From Bubalus kerabau (Eukaryota; Chordata; Mammalia; Artiodactyla; Bovidae), in contig NC_073627.1 of assembly GCF_029407905.1 (NCBI RefSeq), positions 124,075,697-124,139,696 of the forward strand: a stretch of 64,000 nt of DNA. Reading direction: 5' to 3'. The notes beneath the pieces are model-generated. The model was given only the letters and a program-made list of their open reading frames with translations, did no database searches and was not told the DNA's origin. Positions 11,636 through 23,140 of the stretch are shown here, in pieces. The number at the start of each line of letters is the position of its first letter. Positions within the stretch are counted from its first letter, which is position 1. The position numbers were made by a program, and so were the translations under genes.

Positions 11636-12621
11636 TTACCCCTTTCATGGTATCAGCTCCCAGTAATAGTCACTCAATTTCTGCAAATTCAACCCTACCT
11701 AAATTGTTCTATTAGTCAGCTGTAAAATGTGACTGATGTGACACTTATGTATTAAGTACAGAAAAACAAAATAATCCTGTACGAGAACAAACACTACAAA
11801 AAGAAAAGAAAAATGAGCATGGTAGAGAGAAGCAAAACCAAGGAGGAGACTCGCAGTTTATTCCCCTTGCCAGAATGAGACACAAGGCTCTGTGTTTTGC
11901 TTTCATCCCATAGTTAGATGCAAGAGCCCAAAGGGGCCGCCTTAGGAGGAACTGAGAAGATTCTAGAGGTGAAGTCAGCCGCAAAAGCCACTGGGTCAAC
12001 TGGGGAGGACCGCTTGTCTACTTCTGGTCCTAATACGACTTCCAAACCCCTCTCTTCCCTCCAGAGGAGTCTTTGTCAGCCTAGTTCTGCCTTCAGTGGT
12101 GATGAAGAATCCAGAAAACATGTAGCAGGAATATCACAGCAGGAACAGGGTGAGAAAGGCGAGAGGAAAGTAGATGCCATTCGCTTGCTGCTCCCCCTTC
12201 AGCGCCTCGTTTCTGGGGGGGCAGGGGGGCCGTGCAAGGCAGAAAGGGAGCTAAAGGAGGAGCTGGTGGGTCGCGGAGGGTGAGGGAAACTGAAAAGCTA
12301 CACAGGTTGGTCGCTGAAGGCGGCAGGCAGGTGTGACTGCGGATCTCAGGAGAACTGACTTCAGTTAAAATAGTGCTGGCCCGTGGGTGTGGGTATTGAC
12401 TGGGAAAGAGAACAAAGGGGCCTTCTGGGGTTCTGGAAACATTCCATATCTTAATCGAGGGGGTGTAAGCTTGCCAGATAAAATACAGAGAACTAGGTTA
12501 AATATTTGGGACAATGCATATCAGAAAAAAAGGTTATCTGAAATTCTCATTTAGCTGTGTATCTTGTGTTTGTATTTGCTAAATCTGACCATGCTAAGGT
12601 GGTAGTTACATGAGTGTAGAC
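11636..12621. other. Intergenic, locally G+C-rich
   Basis: About 11900-12420 is richer in G+C than its surroundings and holds a 121-codon plus-strand open frame at 11918-12283. That frame has no recognisable domain and no Kozak or splice support. A short unmethylated or regulatory segment is possible but not shown. Confidence 0.35.
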
Positions 12622-12822
12622 CAGTGTTTCTCCAATGGGGGTGATTTAGCCCCAGCAGACAAATCTGGTGACATTTTTCAGCTGTCATGACTTGGATGGC
12701 CTCGATACTGGTACCTAGAAGGCAGAGGCCAGGGATGCTGCCAAACATCCTACATGGCACAGGGAAGTCCCCATGACAAAGAATCATCCAGCCCAAAGAT
12801 AAATGTCAATAGTGTTCATCTT
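12622..12822 (+). repeat. MER20-like hAT-Charlie element
   Basis: Begins CAGTGTTTCTCCAATGGGGG and contains the 'gtgatttagcccc', 'tggtgacatttttcagctgtcatgac', 'ggcagaggccagggatgctgc' and 'aacatcctacatggcacaggg' blocks typical of this roughly 220-bp non-autonomous DNA transposon. Identification is from memory of the consensus. No transposase is encoded. Confidence 0.75.
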
Positions 12823-13476
12823 TGTGAAGAATCAGCAAGCTGACTTCACTGATAACGTTCTCTTTACTGTATGTCACAATACATTTATGACAAAAATAAA
12901 AATTATTTATCTGTGATATTAGAAACCTTAAAATCAGTGAAAGTTTGAATGGGATAGTGCCTCTCAACAACATCAGAAAAAACTTTCTATTTTTAACTAT
13001 ATTTTTTCATTGGAGTTTGAGTCCCTAAATTTGAGTCCTTGAGGAAATTGGCTGATGTGGGGCTCCAGGGTTATTTGAGTTGCATATTTCACATTTATAT
13101 AAGCCTTCATGGCCGTGGCTCCTGCTCCAACAAAATCACTGGGATGCCATGTGATATTTTACATTTTCAAGGGAAAAACAGAGGTACCCAGCAACTTTCA
13201 AGCATTGTACGAACTACCAGCTTGAGCTCATTTATAGTTTTTAACTTTAGATCAGAAAAATCACTATGGAATAGGAAATGAAGGGTGGTGGTGTTCAACT
13301 TGCTTCCAAAATGCAAGAAGTTGTGAAGTTCCCCACTGGTGTACACATCCCACTAGTAAGTGTGGTTGTCTAAGGAAAATTTTTTCTTTTTTTCATGTGT
13401 ATTTGTTCAAATGGCTACCAAGTCTATAGGACACAGTATTATTAAGTTGTTTGGTCCTAATTATTAAATAAATGGA

Positions 13477-13559
13477 AGTGAAGTGAAAGTTGCTCAGTCG
13501 TGTCCGACTCTTTGTGACCACATGGAATTCTCCAGGCCAGAATACTGGAGTGGGTGGCC
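13477..13559 (-). repeat. Bov-A/Bov-tA SINE fragment
   Basis: Plus-strand text 'agtgaagtgaaagttgctcagtcgtgtccgactc' followed by 'ctccaggccagaatactggagtgggt' is the 3' part of a minus-strand Bov-A-type SINE with an internal deletion. The tRNA-like head is missing. Confidence 0.85.
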
Positions 13560-14739
13560 TTTAAATGTTAGATATTTCTTTTGGGGCTGTGGTGCTGTGA
13601 ACAGAGAAAATTTGGGAAGCTCTGCCTAAAAGAATTGAATGATTGTGTAAGTTCGGCACTATTTATATGTAACACATCACACTGTTTTATTTTTTGAAAA
13701 TAAGTGTGTCTCTCCTCCTTAAAGAGATCATGTTTGTCTACCTAAAGACAAAGAATGTTTGCTAAATGACTGTTGTGATTTAAAGGCTTATTTTTTAAGC
13801 CATTTTTATTGAAATAAGATTGACATATAAAGAGCTGTACATATTTAAAGTATACAACTTGATGAGTTTGGAAACCATCAAGACCAAAAGGGGGAAAGCA
13901 AGCTTCATAAAGAGTGCGTGTTACTTCCAGAAGAATAAAGCTAACAAGTGATTTCAGTTAATAGAATAAAATGTGAAAATCCACAAAAAGGAGAAGAAAA
14001 GAGGAAACTTTGGTATCAGAAGATTTGAGGAGCAGCATTTTTTCTTGTGTCTTGGCATGACAATGCAGACACAGCAGCCTCCTAAGTTCGTGGGAGCAGC
14101 TTGGCCTTAGCGTGAGCACACAAGGCACAAGATAAAATTCTTGGGCTGAACATTAGAGGAGCTGATGTCACCACATCTCTATCTCATAATCACCAGTGGA
14201 AAACAGCCATTCTTCTACAAGTTAGCATGGAATTTTTGTTGTGTTTAAAGCATTGCCACAGACATGCTCATCTTGTCACCAGCTTCTCACTTAGCAAACA
14301 GCAGGAATATCACTGGGCCCCCAAGCCTTGCTAGGTTCAAATTCCCTGGCTTTCCAGAAGGCATCCAAACCTCTCGGCTTCTGCACAGGGCAGTATTCCT
14401 GTGACCTTTTGCAGTTTTCCACGGTAGTCTCACAACCAGTCAGTCTCAGGCAAGCACAATTAGTTGCACTGCCTAGTGCCAAGGGAGAAATGCCAAGCTG
14501 GTGAGGAAATGACTCAAAATGAATTGAAATTATCTGCAGAGAACTGATGAGGAAGACGCCAGCTGCGGCAAAAATCAATGAGTGAAAAAAAGGGTCTGCC
14601 TGAGAAAATCAATGAAACCAAAATGGGCTGACCGTAGAGAAGAATTCTCCCATATACACGGGCCGTGACCGACCTCATGTGCTCAGCAAATATAGCCCTC
14701 GCCCAGCTTGTTGAAGGGAATATGACCTTTCCTCTGCAG
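13560..14739. other. Intergenic with a small old L1 piece
   Basis: About 13796-13880 ('agccatttttattgaaataagattgacatataaa...gtatacaacttgatgagttt') is a minus-strand fragment of an old L1 3' end. The rest is unique DNA without a supported gene. Confidence 0.5.
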
Positions 14740-14904
14740 CAGTGCTTCTTAAACTTCAGTGTACACACGAGACACCTGGGGAGCATGTTAACATGTGGAT
14801 TCGGATTCAGTAGCAATGGGGTGGGGTCTGAGAATCTATATTTCTAACAAGCTCCCAGGAGATACTGATGCTGCTGGTGTGTGGACCACACTTTGAGTAG
14901 CAGG
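14740..14904 (+). repeat. MER5A-like hAT-Charlie element
   Basis: Starts CAGTGCTTCTTAAACTTCAG, contains 'cacctggggagcatgttaac' and 'tcagtagcaatggggtgggg', and ends near 'ggaccacactttgagtagcagg', so the terminal inverted repeats are still visible. It is an ancient non-autonomous DNA transposon. Confidence 0.8.
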
Positions 14905-14920
14905 CATCTAGAGGAATATG

Positions 14921-15101
14921 GCTTCTCAAAGTGTATGGTCCCTGGACGGGCATCAGCAGCAGCATCTGAGAACTGGTTAGAAATGTAAATTTGTGGACCC
15001 CAACCCAGACTGACTGAATCAGAGGCTCTGGGAATAGAAATCTGAGTTTTTAACAAGCTGTCCAGGTGGTTCTGATGCACTCTCACATTTGAGAACCACA
15101 A
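14921..15101 (+). repeat. Second MER5A-like element beside the first
   Basis: Starts GGCTTCTCAAAGTGTATGGTC and ends CACATTTGAGAACCACA, with the internal 'cagactgactgaatcagaggctctggg'. Same orientation as its neighbour and only 16 bp away, but clearly diverged from it, so probably a separate insertion and not a recent tandem copy. Confidence 0.8.
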
Positions 15102-15623
15102 GTATTCTAAATCTAGGCCATATTTTCGTGTAGGTCCCCCACCATCTCTACCATGAAAAGTTCTCATGGTCAGCAGACCCTGAGATCCATTGCTTTCCTC
15201 TGAAATCATCATCTTGAAATCTGTTTTATGTCCTTGACTTTTCACACACTTTTATTTGTCTCCTAAGTTATATCAAGAGGTTTTGTCTTCCAAACTATAC
15301 CAAGAGCAATGAGAGCCAGGTCATAACTTGCTCAGTTCTGCATCTCTAGCTGCTTTAGCAGTGTTTGCTATATAGCATGTGATCAATAAACACTTGTTGA
15401 CAGGCTGGTGATGTTTTGTGGATTCACAGTGAAGTCAAATTTGGTTAAGTGAGGAGCAGGAATTTAGTTGCTAGGTTGAGCAGCCTCCTCAAGTACCCAA
15501 AATATAAGTATTTGCATTAATTATCTAATGCTGCATAAAAAACTACCCCAAAACGTAATGGCTTTTAAACAACAATACTCATTTATTATCTCTCATTGTT
15601 TCTTTGGGAATTTGGGGCTTGAC

Positions 15624-15832
15624 TATTTACCTGGTGGCTCAGATGGTAGAGTCTACCTGCAATGTGGGAGACCTGGGTTTGATCCCTGAGTTGGGAAGAT
15701 ACCCTGGAGAAGGAAATGGCAACCCACTCTAGTATTCTTGCCTGGAAAATCCCATGGATGGCTATCTTCAATAGGGTCACAAAGAGTCGGACACGACTGA
15801 GCAACTTCACTTTCTTTCTTTTCTTTCTTTTC
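15624..15832 (+). repeat. Bov-tA SINE inserted in the ancient repeat
   Basis: tRNA-like head 'ctggtggctcagatggtagagtctacctgcaatgtgg', then the Bov-A body 'accctggagaaggaaatggcaacccact' and the end 'cggacacgactgagcaacttcactttc', followed by a (CTTT)n tail. It interrupts the older element. Confidence 0.9.
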
Positions 15833-16036
15833 GCAGGGCAGTTCTGGCTTGGTATATGGGTCTCTGACGAGGTTGTAGTCAGATACTGGCAGACTGAAGT
15901 AAACCAAAGGTTGGACTGGGCCTTATGGATCTGCTTCTAAGATGACTCACTCATATGGCTAGCACACTGATGCTGGTTGTTAGAAGCTTCAGTATTACTC
16001 CATGGGGTGGCTACTTGAGTGACCTCACAACACGGC

Positions 16037-16225
16037 AGCTGCTGCTGCTGCTAAGTCGCTTCAGTCGTGTCCGACTCTGTGAGACCCCATAGACGGCAGC
16101 CCACCAGGCTCCCCCATCCCTGGGATTCTCCAGGCAAGAACACTGGAGTGGGTTGCCATTTCCTTCTCCAATGTATGGAAGTGAAAAGTGAAAGTGAAGT
16201 CACTCAGTCGTGTCCAACTCTTTCC
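16037..16225 (-). repeat. Bov-A2-type SINE, partly truncated
   Basis: Starts with (GCT)n and AAGTCGCTTCAGTCGTGTCC on plus, so the element runs on the minus strand. It contains one full Bov-A unit, the linker 'gtgaaaagtgaaagtgaag' and only the beginning of the second unit, stopping at 'gtccaactcttt'. Confidence 0.9.
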
Positions 16226-16392
16226 CCCAAAGGAAGCCACTCAAAAGGCCAAGGCAGGAAGTCCCATACTGTCACTTTCTTAGTATTCTATTGGTCACAC
16301 AAGTTAGTCCTGGCAACACAAGGGCCTGAGTACCAGGAGGCAAAGATAACTGGAAGCCATCATGGGGGCTAGTTGTCACACTTGTATCTTCA

Positions 16393-16627
16393 TATTTATT
16401 TATTTGGCTGTCAGGTCTTAGTTGCAGCACACAGGGTGTTTCAGTGGGGCACCCAGGCTTCTCTTGTTGTGGTGTGTGGGCTCCAGAGCTCACAGTCTGA
16501 GTAGTTATGGTGAACACAGGCTTAATAGCCTGTGGGATCTTAGTTCCCTGATCAGGGATCAAACCTGCATCCCCTGCATTGAAAGGCAGATTCTTAACCA
16601 CTGGACCACCAGGGAAGTCCTTCACAG
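16393..16627 (-). repeat. CHR-2-type tRNA SINE
   Basis: Minus-strand head GGACTTCCCTGGTGGTCCAG with 'gttaagaatctgcc' and a B-box-like 'ggtttgatccctgatca', then the CHR body and an AAATAAATA tail. The perfect 9-bp repeat GTATCTTCA (16384-16392 and 16628-16636) is its target-site duplication. Confidence 0.9.
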
Positions 16628-16636
16628 GTATCTTCA

Positions 16637-17242
16637 GTTTGGCAGATATTGAGTTTGCTCTTAAGGAGTTCACAGTCTTAAGGAAGACAAAAATACACGC
16701 ATAAAAAATTAACAGAAGTAGATGAGGTGGAGGATAACTTTAGATCATGAACTCAGAGACTCTCTGAGATAGTGATATGTGAACTGGATGATCAGGAATC
16801 TGCATGTGGCAACCAAGGAGGCAGAATGGTTTGGCACAAAGGCACTGGACAAACTGGAACACATTTGGCATGTGTCAGAAACAGAAAGAAGGCAAGTGTG
16901 GCTGGAGGGAGTAAAGGAACAGGGAGTGCCAGTAAGGAGAAGCTGGCTTCCAGAGAGGCAGGAAGCAACCTGTTTGTCTGTCTCCAAAGTCAAGAGAGTG
17001 TTTCTAGGACAGAGTAATCAATGGGTTCAAAAAGCTGCTGAGAGGTCAAACAAGAAAAACATGAAGAATTGGCCAATGGATTTGGTGAGGAGGGTATCGG
17101 TGACCTCATCAAAAGCAGTTTCTATGGCGTGGCTGGGATTAAAAGCCTGCTGAGTCTGAAGGTGAAGAAACAGAGGCAACTGGCATGAAATTATTCTGAA
17201 AAGAACTGATGTGATAAGAAGACAAATGGAGCAGCACCCCTA
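16637..17242. other. Intergenic, possibly decayed ancient repeat
   Basis: 'gctcttaaggagttcacagtctta' at about 16657-16680 resembles part of an old mammalian repeat. The 124- and 81-codon plus-strand open frames at 16772-17153 overlap one another in different frames and have no domain I recognise. Confidence 0.35.
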
Positions 17243-17583
17243 TTGTTCAGTCACTAAGTCGTGTCTGATTCTTTGCGACCCTATGGACTGCAGCATGCAA
17301 GGCTTCCCTGTCCTTCACTGTCTCCCAGAGTTGGCTTAAACCCATGTCCATTGAGTCAGTAATGCCATTCAACCACTTCATCCTCTGTTGTCCCTTTCTC
17401 CCACTGTCAATCTTTCCCAGCATCAATATCTTTTCCAATGAGCTGGCTCTTTGAATCAGGTAGCCTAAGTATTTGAGCTTCAGCTTTAGCATCAGTCCTT
17501 TCAATGAATATTCAAGGTGATTTCCTTTAGGATTGACTAGTTGAATCTCCTTGCTGTCCAAGAGACTCTCAAGAGTCTTCTGT
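17243..17583 (-). repeat. BovB LINE 3' end fragment
   Basis: The minus strand reads the BovB ORF2 C-terminus: 'GLMLKLKLKYLGYLIQRASS', then 'DREALHAAVHRVAKNQTRLSD', and ends with the BovB tail at 17243. It is 5'-truncated and loses homology after the 'agagactctcaagagtcttct' region. Confidence 0.9.
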
Positions 17584-18094
17584 GTTCCTCCATTACATCT
17601 AATGAATTTTTCCTTTTCTGTATGTGCCACAACCTGAGGAAGATTGGGAAATACTGATTTAAAAACACTTAGTGGGAGTCAAAAGTCAGTGCAGGCCTTC
17701 TTGCTTTTTTCCTGACTCCTCCTGGATGGGACCCTGTTGTCCACCCAAGCTCAAGTGTCAACCCTGCCCTTCTCCCTTGGAGACTCCTACCCTCTTTCAA
17801 CATAGCACCTTGTAAAGAACAGGGTTCTACTTGGGCTTAAGGTTGCTGCCTGGTTAAAGAGGTGAAGGAAGAGACTTCAAGAAAATCAGTGTTCCATATG
17901 TGCATGTAGGTTAATGTCAGTCTCCCTGGTTGCTGAGTTAGCATGAACCCTACTTCAGAACCCTTAATCCAGAAGCAGTTAATTAGGAATCAAAGAACCC
18001 CAATCAGGAGTACATATTCTAGATTCTGTAAATCCTCCAAATGTTATCTGAATCAGCACCAAGTATTCCATAATTAGCATACAGCTGTTAGGTT
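17584..18094. other. Intergenic, no recognised feature
   Basis: Unique-looking sequence. I see nothing coding and no confident repeat. Confidence 0.45.
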
Positions 18095-18365
18095 TCAGGT
18101 GTCTCTATTTCTGTCTTGCAAATTTCATCTATACCATTTTTCTAGATTCCACATATATGCATTAATCTATAATAATTTTTCTCTTTCTGACTTACTTCAC
18201 TCTGTATGACACTTTCTAGGTCCATCCACATCTCTGCAAATGGCACAATTTCATTCTTTTTTATGGGTAATAGTCCATTGTATATATGTACCACATCTTC
18301 CTTATCCATTCCCCTGTTGATGGACATTTAAGCTGCTTCCAATTTTGATATTTTAAATACTGTAG
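18095..18365 (-). repeat. L1 ORF2 3' fragment
   Basis: The minus strand reads the end of L1 ORF2 and the start of the 3'UTR: 'ggacattt...ggggaatggataaggaagatgtgg' and 'ctagaaagtgtcatacagagtgaagtaagtcag'. The frame is short and the fragment has no full-length partner nearby. Confidence 0.8.
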
Positions 18366-20366
18366 TAAAATGTGACTTATCTTGATCACTGAGATTTCTG
18401 GCATCACCTTAAACTTTCAGTCTTCACCTCACCCTAAACCTGGCTCTTGATGCAGTTCCATCAGGACAGATACCATGTCTTATTATTATTTTAAAATAAA
18501 ATATGGCAAATAGAGTAAGAAGTACCTGACATACTACTGTATGCCAATAAATGTCCTCAATAAATGTTATCCATAGTGCAGTTATGTCCCTCAAATAGCA
18601 CCTCAGTGACCTGTACATAGTAAATGTTTGTTGAATGAAGTAAATAGCTTTTTACAAATATCCTCTTACTTTTCACATATTTAAAAGGCACATTATTATC
18701 TGTTTTGTCAGGCTGAGCAAATTTGGAGTTTGGGGGCCTATCCATATGTTTATTTTCACCTTTGATATTTCAAACATTGCATTTTAAAAAGTCTAGTGCT
18801 TTCAGGTAGCAAATGCTTCCACTGAAGCCTGGATGGAGAAAAACTTTCTAATAAAACTGGGGGAAAAAACAAGAAAGCTGGTTTCCTTTGCCCCTCTTGT
18901 TATGGAGTGTGATGCAGATATGCATTTGCTCTGGGATTTTACTCGTGGTTAAAATAACATTATGATTCAATAAAAAGTGCACCAGGCAGTGTCGCTTACA
19001 CATGACTACATGTCTCTGTGTTTTTTCCTATTTAAAGTTCAGAAAATAAAGCATAACTCACTACTGACTTTAGGGTTTACTCTAATGTTTATTTTTATCA
19101 ACTAGAGTTTGATCAGCATTCATTTCTTCTATGATTTTCCTCACATGCCAGAATCTTTGACATGGGGATCTAAATGACTCTAAGGATTTTAATCACTGGC
19201 AAATTATAGAATTGTAATTCCTAAAACCAAAGTAGTCGTAAACTAGAGTTGTTCAAAATACAGACAGTGATGACAGGAAAATCTTGTGAAACAGCCTATG
19301 GAAACACCGGGAGAAAATTTTCCCATTCTAACAGGATAGTCACTGATATTTTTGTGACTGTGCCAAGAAGCTATTCCAAAAGTTCTTGCACTTATGCAAG
19401 GCAAGACATTTAATAACCTGCTTCTGAAAGGCTGTCAAGAGCCGACATAAGGAACCACACACTACACACAATGAAATTTCTGTTTAAATCAAATCAAAGA
19501 CTTATTTAAACACATCTCTGTATCTCCCAGTCTACCTCAAAGAAGTTGTAATTGCATCTAAAGGGCTTTAGACAAGCCAGGTAGGACGTCATCCTCGCCC
19601 ACTGCACAGTCTATTTGAGGAAAGAAGAGAAGGAGGAGCAGAGAAAATGTTAAGTTTAATGTCTTTTAGCTTGTGAAAATATTGGGTAACTGGTGATTTA
19701 TCTTCACGTTTCTCTGCCCTCAAAAGGGGGTGGAGGGCCAGCACCAAAATCCATTTCAGCACTTTTCTTGTGTGAGTCATTCAACCAATAACCAACCAAC
19801 TCTTCAACACCTTACCCTAGAAAACGTGTTGAGTTGTGGCTAACAGGAAGGAAAGCTTCCCCCAGCCATGGATGCTGAGAGGAACGTGGCTGATGAGGGC
19901 AGAGTGGTCTCCAGCAGAACTTGTCACAGAGGGTTACTGCTCTGCAGATGAATTTTTTAAATCAGGCAGGTTTGTCTGAAGAATTTTAAGTTTACATATT
20001 TCATATCACCATTAATAGGTAGCAATTGATATTTACCAAGTACAAAATCTGTTGAGGTTTAAATTTTAAATAGTGAACAGCTAGTCGATTTAATCTAAAT
20101 AATGTTAAGTCTAATGTTCGCAGTGACTACACCACTACCGCCAATGTTTGTAGAGAAGCCTGGAGTTGATGGGATACTAAAGCATATTTTTAACAAAAGC
20201 CGACTGGATAGGCAAAAACTCATATTGTGAGTGATCCAACATTTCTATACGGCAACAGAGAGAGCTGAAATCACTTTGAAGCACTCTGTTCCTTTTAGAG
20301 AGCCCCTTCTACTAATTTTTTCACACTACTAACAAATAACCATCCTCTGCTGAAATGTTCAATTCA
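18366..20366. other. Intergenic; possible MIR/L2 tail near 18.5 kb
   Basis: About 18500-18640 ends with 'gacctgtacatagtaaatgtttgttgaatgaagt', the typical end shared by MIR and L2 copies. The remainder is A+T-rich unique DNA without supported genes. Confidence 0.4.
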
Positions 20367-20378
20367 ACTGCAGTCGTG

Positions 20379-20656
20379 CTGCTGCTGCTGCTGCTAAGTC
20401 ACTTCAGTCGTGTCCGACTCTGTGTGACGCCATAGACGGCAGCCCACCAGGCTTCCCCATCCCTGGGATTCTCCAGGCAAGAACTCTGGAGTGGGTTGCC
20501 ATTGCCTTCTCCAATGCATGAAAGTGAAAAGTGAAAGTGAATTCGCTCAGTCCTGTCCGACTCTTAACGACCCCATAGACTGCAGCCAACCAGGCTCCTC
20601 TGTCCATGGGATTTTCCAGGCAAGAATACTGGAGTGGGGTGCCATTGCCTTCTCCG
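20379..20656 (-). repeat. Bov-A2 SINE (dimer) with (GCT)n tail
   Basis: Minus-strand dimer: two Bov-A units separated by the 'gtgaaaagtgaaagtgaa' linker (plus strand), with a (GCT)n tail at the left. The flanking ACTGCAGTCGTG (20367-20378) and ACTGCAGCCGTG (20657-20668) form a 12-bp target-site duplication with one mismatch. Confidence 0.95.
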
Positions 20657-20875
20657 ACTGCAGCCGTGATGAGGCTTTTTTTTTTTTTTTTACAGTATTT
20701 CCCTTACTTGTTGGGGATTCAGCTCCACAGATGTTAGGGACAAGTTAGAACTTTTCAATTATTTAGATGTATATGTTAAGATTTCCAACTACTTCATTCT
20801 AAGAGCCCACATCTTCTAGAAGGGAAAACATCTAAAATATATATGAATTAATTAGTAGATAATATGATCAAATGT

Positions 20876-21089
20876 GCACTTCCCAGGTAGCTCAGTAGTA
20901 AAGAATCCACCTGCAATACAGGAGACACAGGTTCAATCCCTGAGTCAGGAAGATCCCCTGGAGAAGGGCATGGCAACCCACTCCAGTATTCTTGCCTGGA
21001 GAATCCCATGGACAGGAGCTTGGCAGGCTACAGTACATGGGTTCTCAAAGAGTCAGACATGATGGAAGCGACTGAGCATGAATGTATGC
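20876..21089 (+). repeat. Bov-tA SINE
   Basis: tRNA-like head CACTTCCCAGGTAGCTCAGT with the B-box-like 'ggttcaatccc', then the Bov-A body and the end 'agtcagacatgatggaagcgactgagc'. Target-site duplication ATGATCAAATGT (20864-20875) / ATGACCAAATGT (21090-21101), one mismatch in 12. Confidence 0.95.
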
Positions 21090-21546
21090 ATGACCAAATG
21101 TATAGACAAAAGTTAAAAACAACACTAAGATTTACATTCTATGTACTGAGGGTATGAAAAGCTCATATATTCTGAGTGTCAAAATATCTGGTAAAATAAA
21201 TGACAGCCACTAGAGATAGTCATCATTGCTGCTAAGCATTAGTCCAGAAATTAGGAAGATAAACATGGTAGACAAGGTGTGCACGTTGTCAAAGTGGCAA
21301 TGATGGAAAGCAATAATATAATAATCAGTTGAACCATATTCCTGAGTTATCATTTGTTTGATAAAAGGTTAGAAGAACAGACATCTTGGCTGAGTGAATT
21401 CTATTTTATTCACTCTTCAAATAAAAGTCTTTCCAGCCCAAGGATATGTCATGGGATTGTGCAAATTGACATTTGAGGATATCAAAAGGATGTCTGCCAC
21501 CGAGAGACATGTGAGTTTACTGTCAGTTGCTGGCTTTTCTGTTCCT

Positions 21547-21560
21547 GTTTCCATGGAAAT
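21547..21560. promoter_or_regulatory. X-box-like palindrome 1
   Basis: GTTTCCATGGAAAT is one base off the imperfect palindrome GTTNCC-NN-GGNAAC bound by RFX factors. Seen as sequence only; occupancy is unknown. Confidence 0.3.
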
Positions 21561-21668
21561 TGACATTAGATAGGTGGTGGGGGGAGGAGGGGGAATAATG
21601 GGTTTGGTTATTTCATTATTTCAAATAAAATGTTTGAACCTTTTACCTTTCGCACCCAGCCGATACTG

Positions 21669-21682
21669 GTTTCCCTGGTAAC
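21669..21682. promoter_or_regulatory. X-box-like palindrome 2
   Basis: GTTTCCCTGGTAAC fits GTTNCC-NN-GGNAAC at every defined position. It lies 109 bp to the right of the first motif in repeat-free DNA. RFX binding is inference. Confidence 0.35.
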
Positions 21683-22809
21683 AGAATCAGGGATGCTGCC
21701 CCTCTACCCCAAGAGCTGACAGTAAGAACTCTTACTTTACTGATCTTGGAAGATAGCACTGAAGGAGCGATTCAGGAAGGGCATGGTTCCTGGGATGAGC
21801 CAAGGGATGAAGGACAAAGAGGAATTAGAAGTGACCTGAAACTTCATAAGGATTAAAAAATATAAAACAAGGTTTTTTTTTTTTTTTTTTTAATTCAAAA
21901 TCTAGTCATTCAAGTAAAACAAATATACAGGTGATGGTCTGCCAGGGACCTTACAAACAGCCATCCTGGAGGTCACAACAGCTTTCCCCCACAGCTCAGA
22001 TCGTTCACTCATGCATTTTCTTATACATCATGCTCACTTTTCTTAGAGGAGAAAAAAGAAAACAACAAAAATTCCAGACTAGGGCTCATTGGATCATTTT
22101 TTCCCATAGATCAATGTTTTTTCATACTGAGTGATTTGCTTTCCAAGGGACTATAGTTGTTTTTAAAAGGATTTTCACTGTAGAGAGTATGTTAAATGGA
22201 GAAGGTGGTGGTATTGGAATGGCTGTCTGCTTAAAAAAAAATAATATACAAGAAACCATAGGGGAAAGAAAAGAGTAGCCATTAAACCAAACTATTAAGA
22301 ATGGTTGCACTTTACATTCCAAATGTGAAGTTATGTATCAGAGCTATTACAATTGCAGAGTGCTGCGCACTGGATTCAGTAGAATGGTCATATAAATTGA
22401 AAAGCAAACTAATGTCTCTTCAAGCTCTGGAAACCACAGAAGGAATTTGCTCCCAAGTGGAAAACTCTAGGCAATCAACCAATGAATCACTCACCTAAAG
22501 AACAAGAGCTTTGTCTTTCTCATCAACTGTCTTTTACGCAGAAGTGAGATACGGGTCACTTCATACAATATCAGAAAGAAAACCAGAAGGGCATAGGTTT
22601 CGGCACATAGGCCTCACTTGAGTGCTGATGGTTCATATTACAAAAAGGGAAACAGTGTGTTCCTTTCTTTCATTTTGCCATATAAAACATTCTCAGGAAA
22701 TATTACACCTGAAATGCTTGATAAAAATAAAACTCTTGGTTGAGATGCCTGTGTTGGGTGGAGGGAACAGATTTTACTTTTATGCAAATAAGAAAGTCAA
22801 TTACAGATG

Positions 22810-23140
22810 TGAAAAACAGAATTATAATACATTCACACCCTATGATCTAACAATCCTATCCTTAAGGTTATACCAAATAAATAGTTCAAAAGAATAAAAA
22901 GGTTCTGTCTATAGAAATACTTAATACAGTAGTAGTTATTAGTGACAATGTGGTTAAAACAATAACCATGCAACATTGCAGAAGTAGTCTAATAAATGGT
23001 GATGTATCATTTGATGGAACCAATAAAAATAAATGAAGACTATGCAGGTGGGGAGAAAGAACTTGTGATAGCTAAATGTGAAGAGTGGAATACACTAGAG
23101 TCAAATGAGTGCTGTGCTCACATATGAATATACTCAGAAA
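22810..23140 (+). repeat. Old L1 fragment (tentative)
   Basis: 'ttcacaccctatgatctaacaatcctatcctt' and later 'aacattgcagaagtagtctaataaatggtgatgtatcatttgatggaa' follow the order of an L1M ORF2-end/3'UTR, but divergence is high. Confidence 0.45.

Larger units (their letters stand above)
15524..16383 (+). repeat. Ancient mammalian interspersed repeat (LTR-like), split by two SINEs
   Basis: The host segments 15524-15620, about 15833-16036 and about 16226-16383 read as one old element: 'gctgcataaaaaactaccccaaaacgtaatgg', then 'gaggttgtagtcagatac...ctcactcatatggctag', then 'tattctattggtcacacaag'. I recognise the pattern from mammalian genomes but cannot assign the family name. Strand is given as the reading direction of the recalled pattern. 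Confidence 0.5.
21102..22809. other. Intergenic unique DNA
   Basis: Contains two X-box-like palindromes (listed separately) and a T-run at about 21872-21891. The rest lacks confident repeats or genes. Confidence 0.4.

Noticed and set aside
11918..12283. 121-codon plus-strand frame in a G+C-raised patch
   Set aside because: No domain, no splice signals, no recognisable homologue. Left as unannotated DNA.
14740..15101. Tandem duplication of one MER5 element
   Set aside because: The two copies differ too much and have separate ends, so two insertions are more likely than a recent duplication.
16027..16056. (GCT)n / (AGT)n triplet runs as disease-type repeats (also 20379-20396 and 2499-2516)
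   Set aside because: They are the tails of Bov-A2 SINEs, outside any exon.
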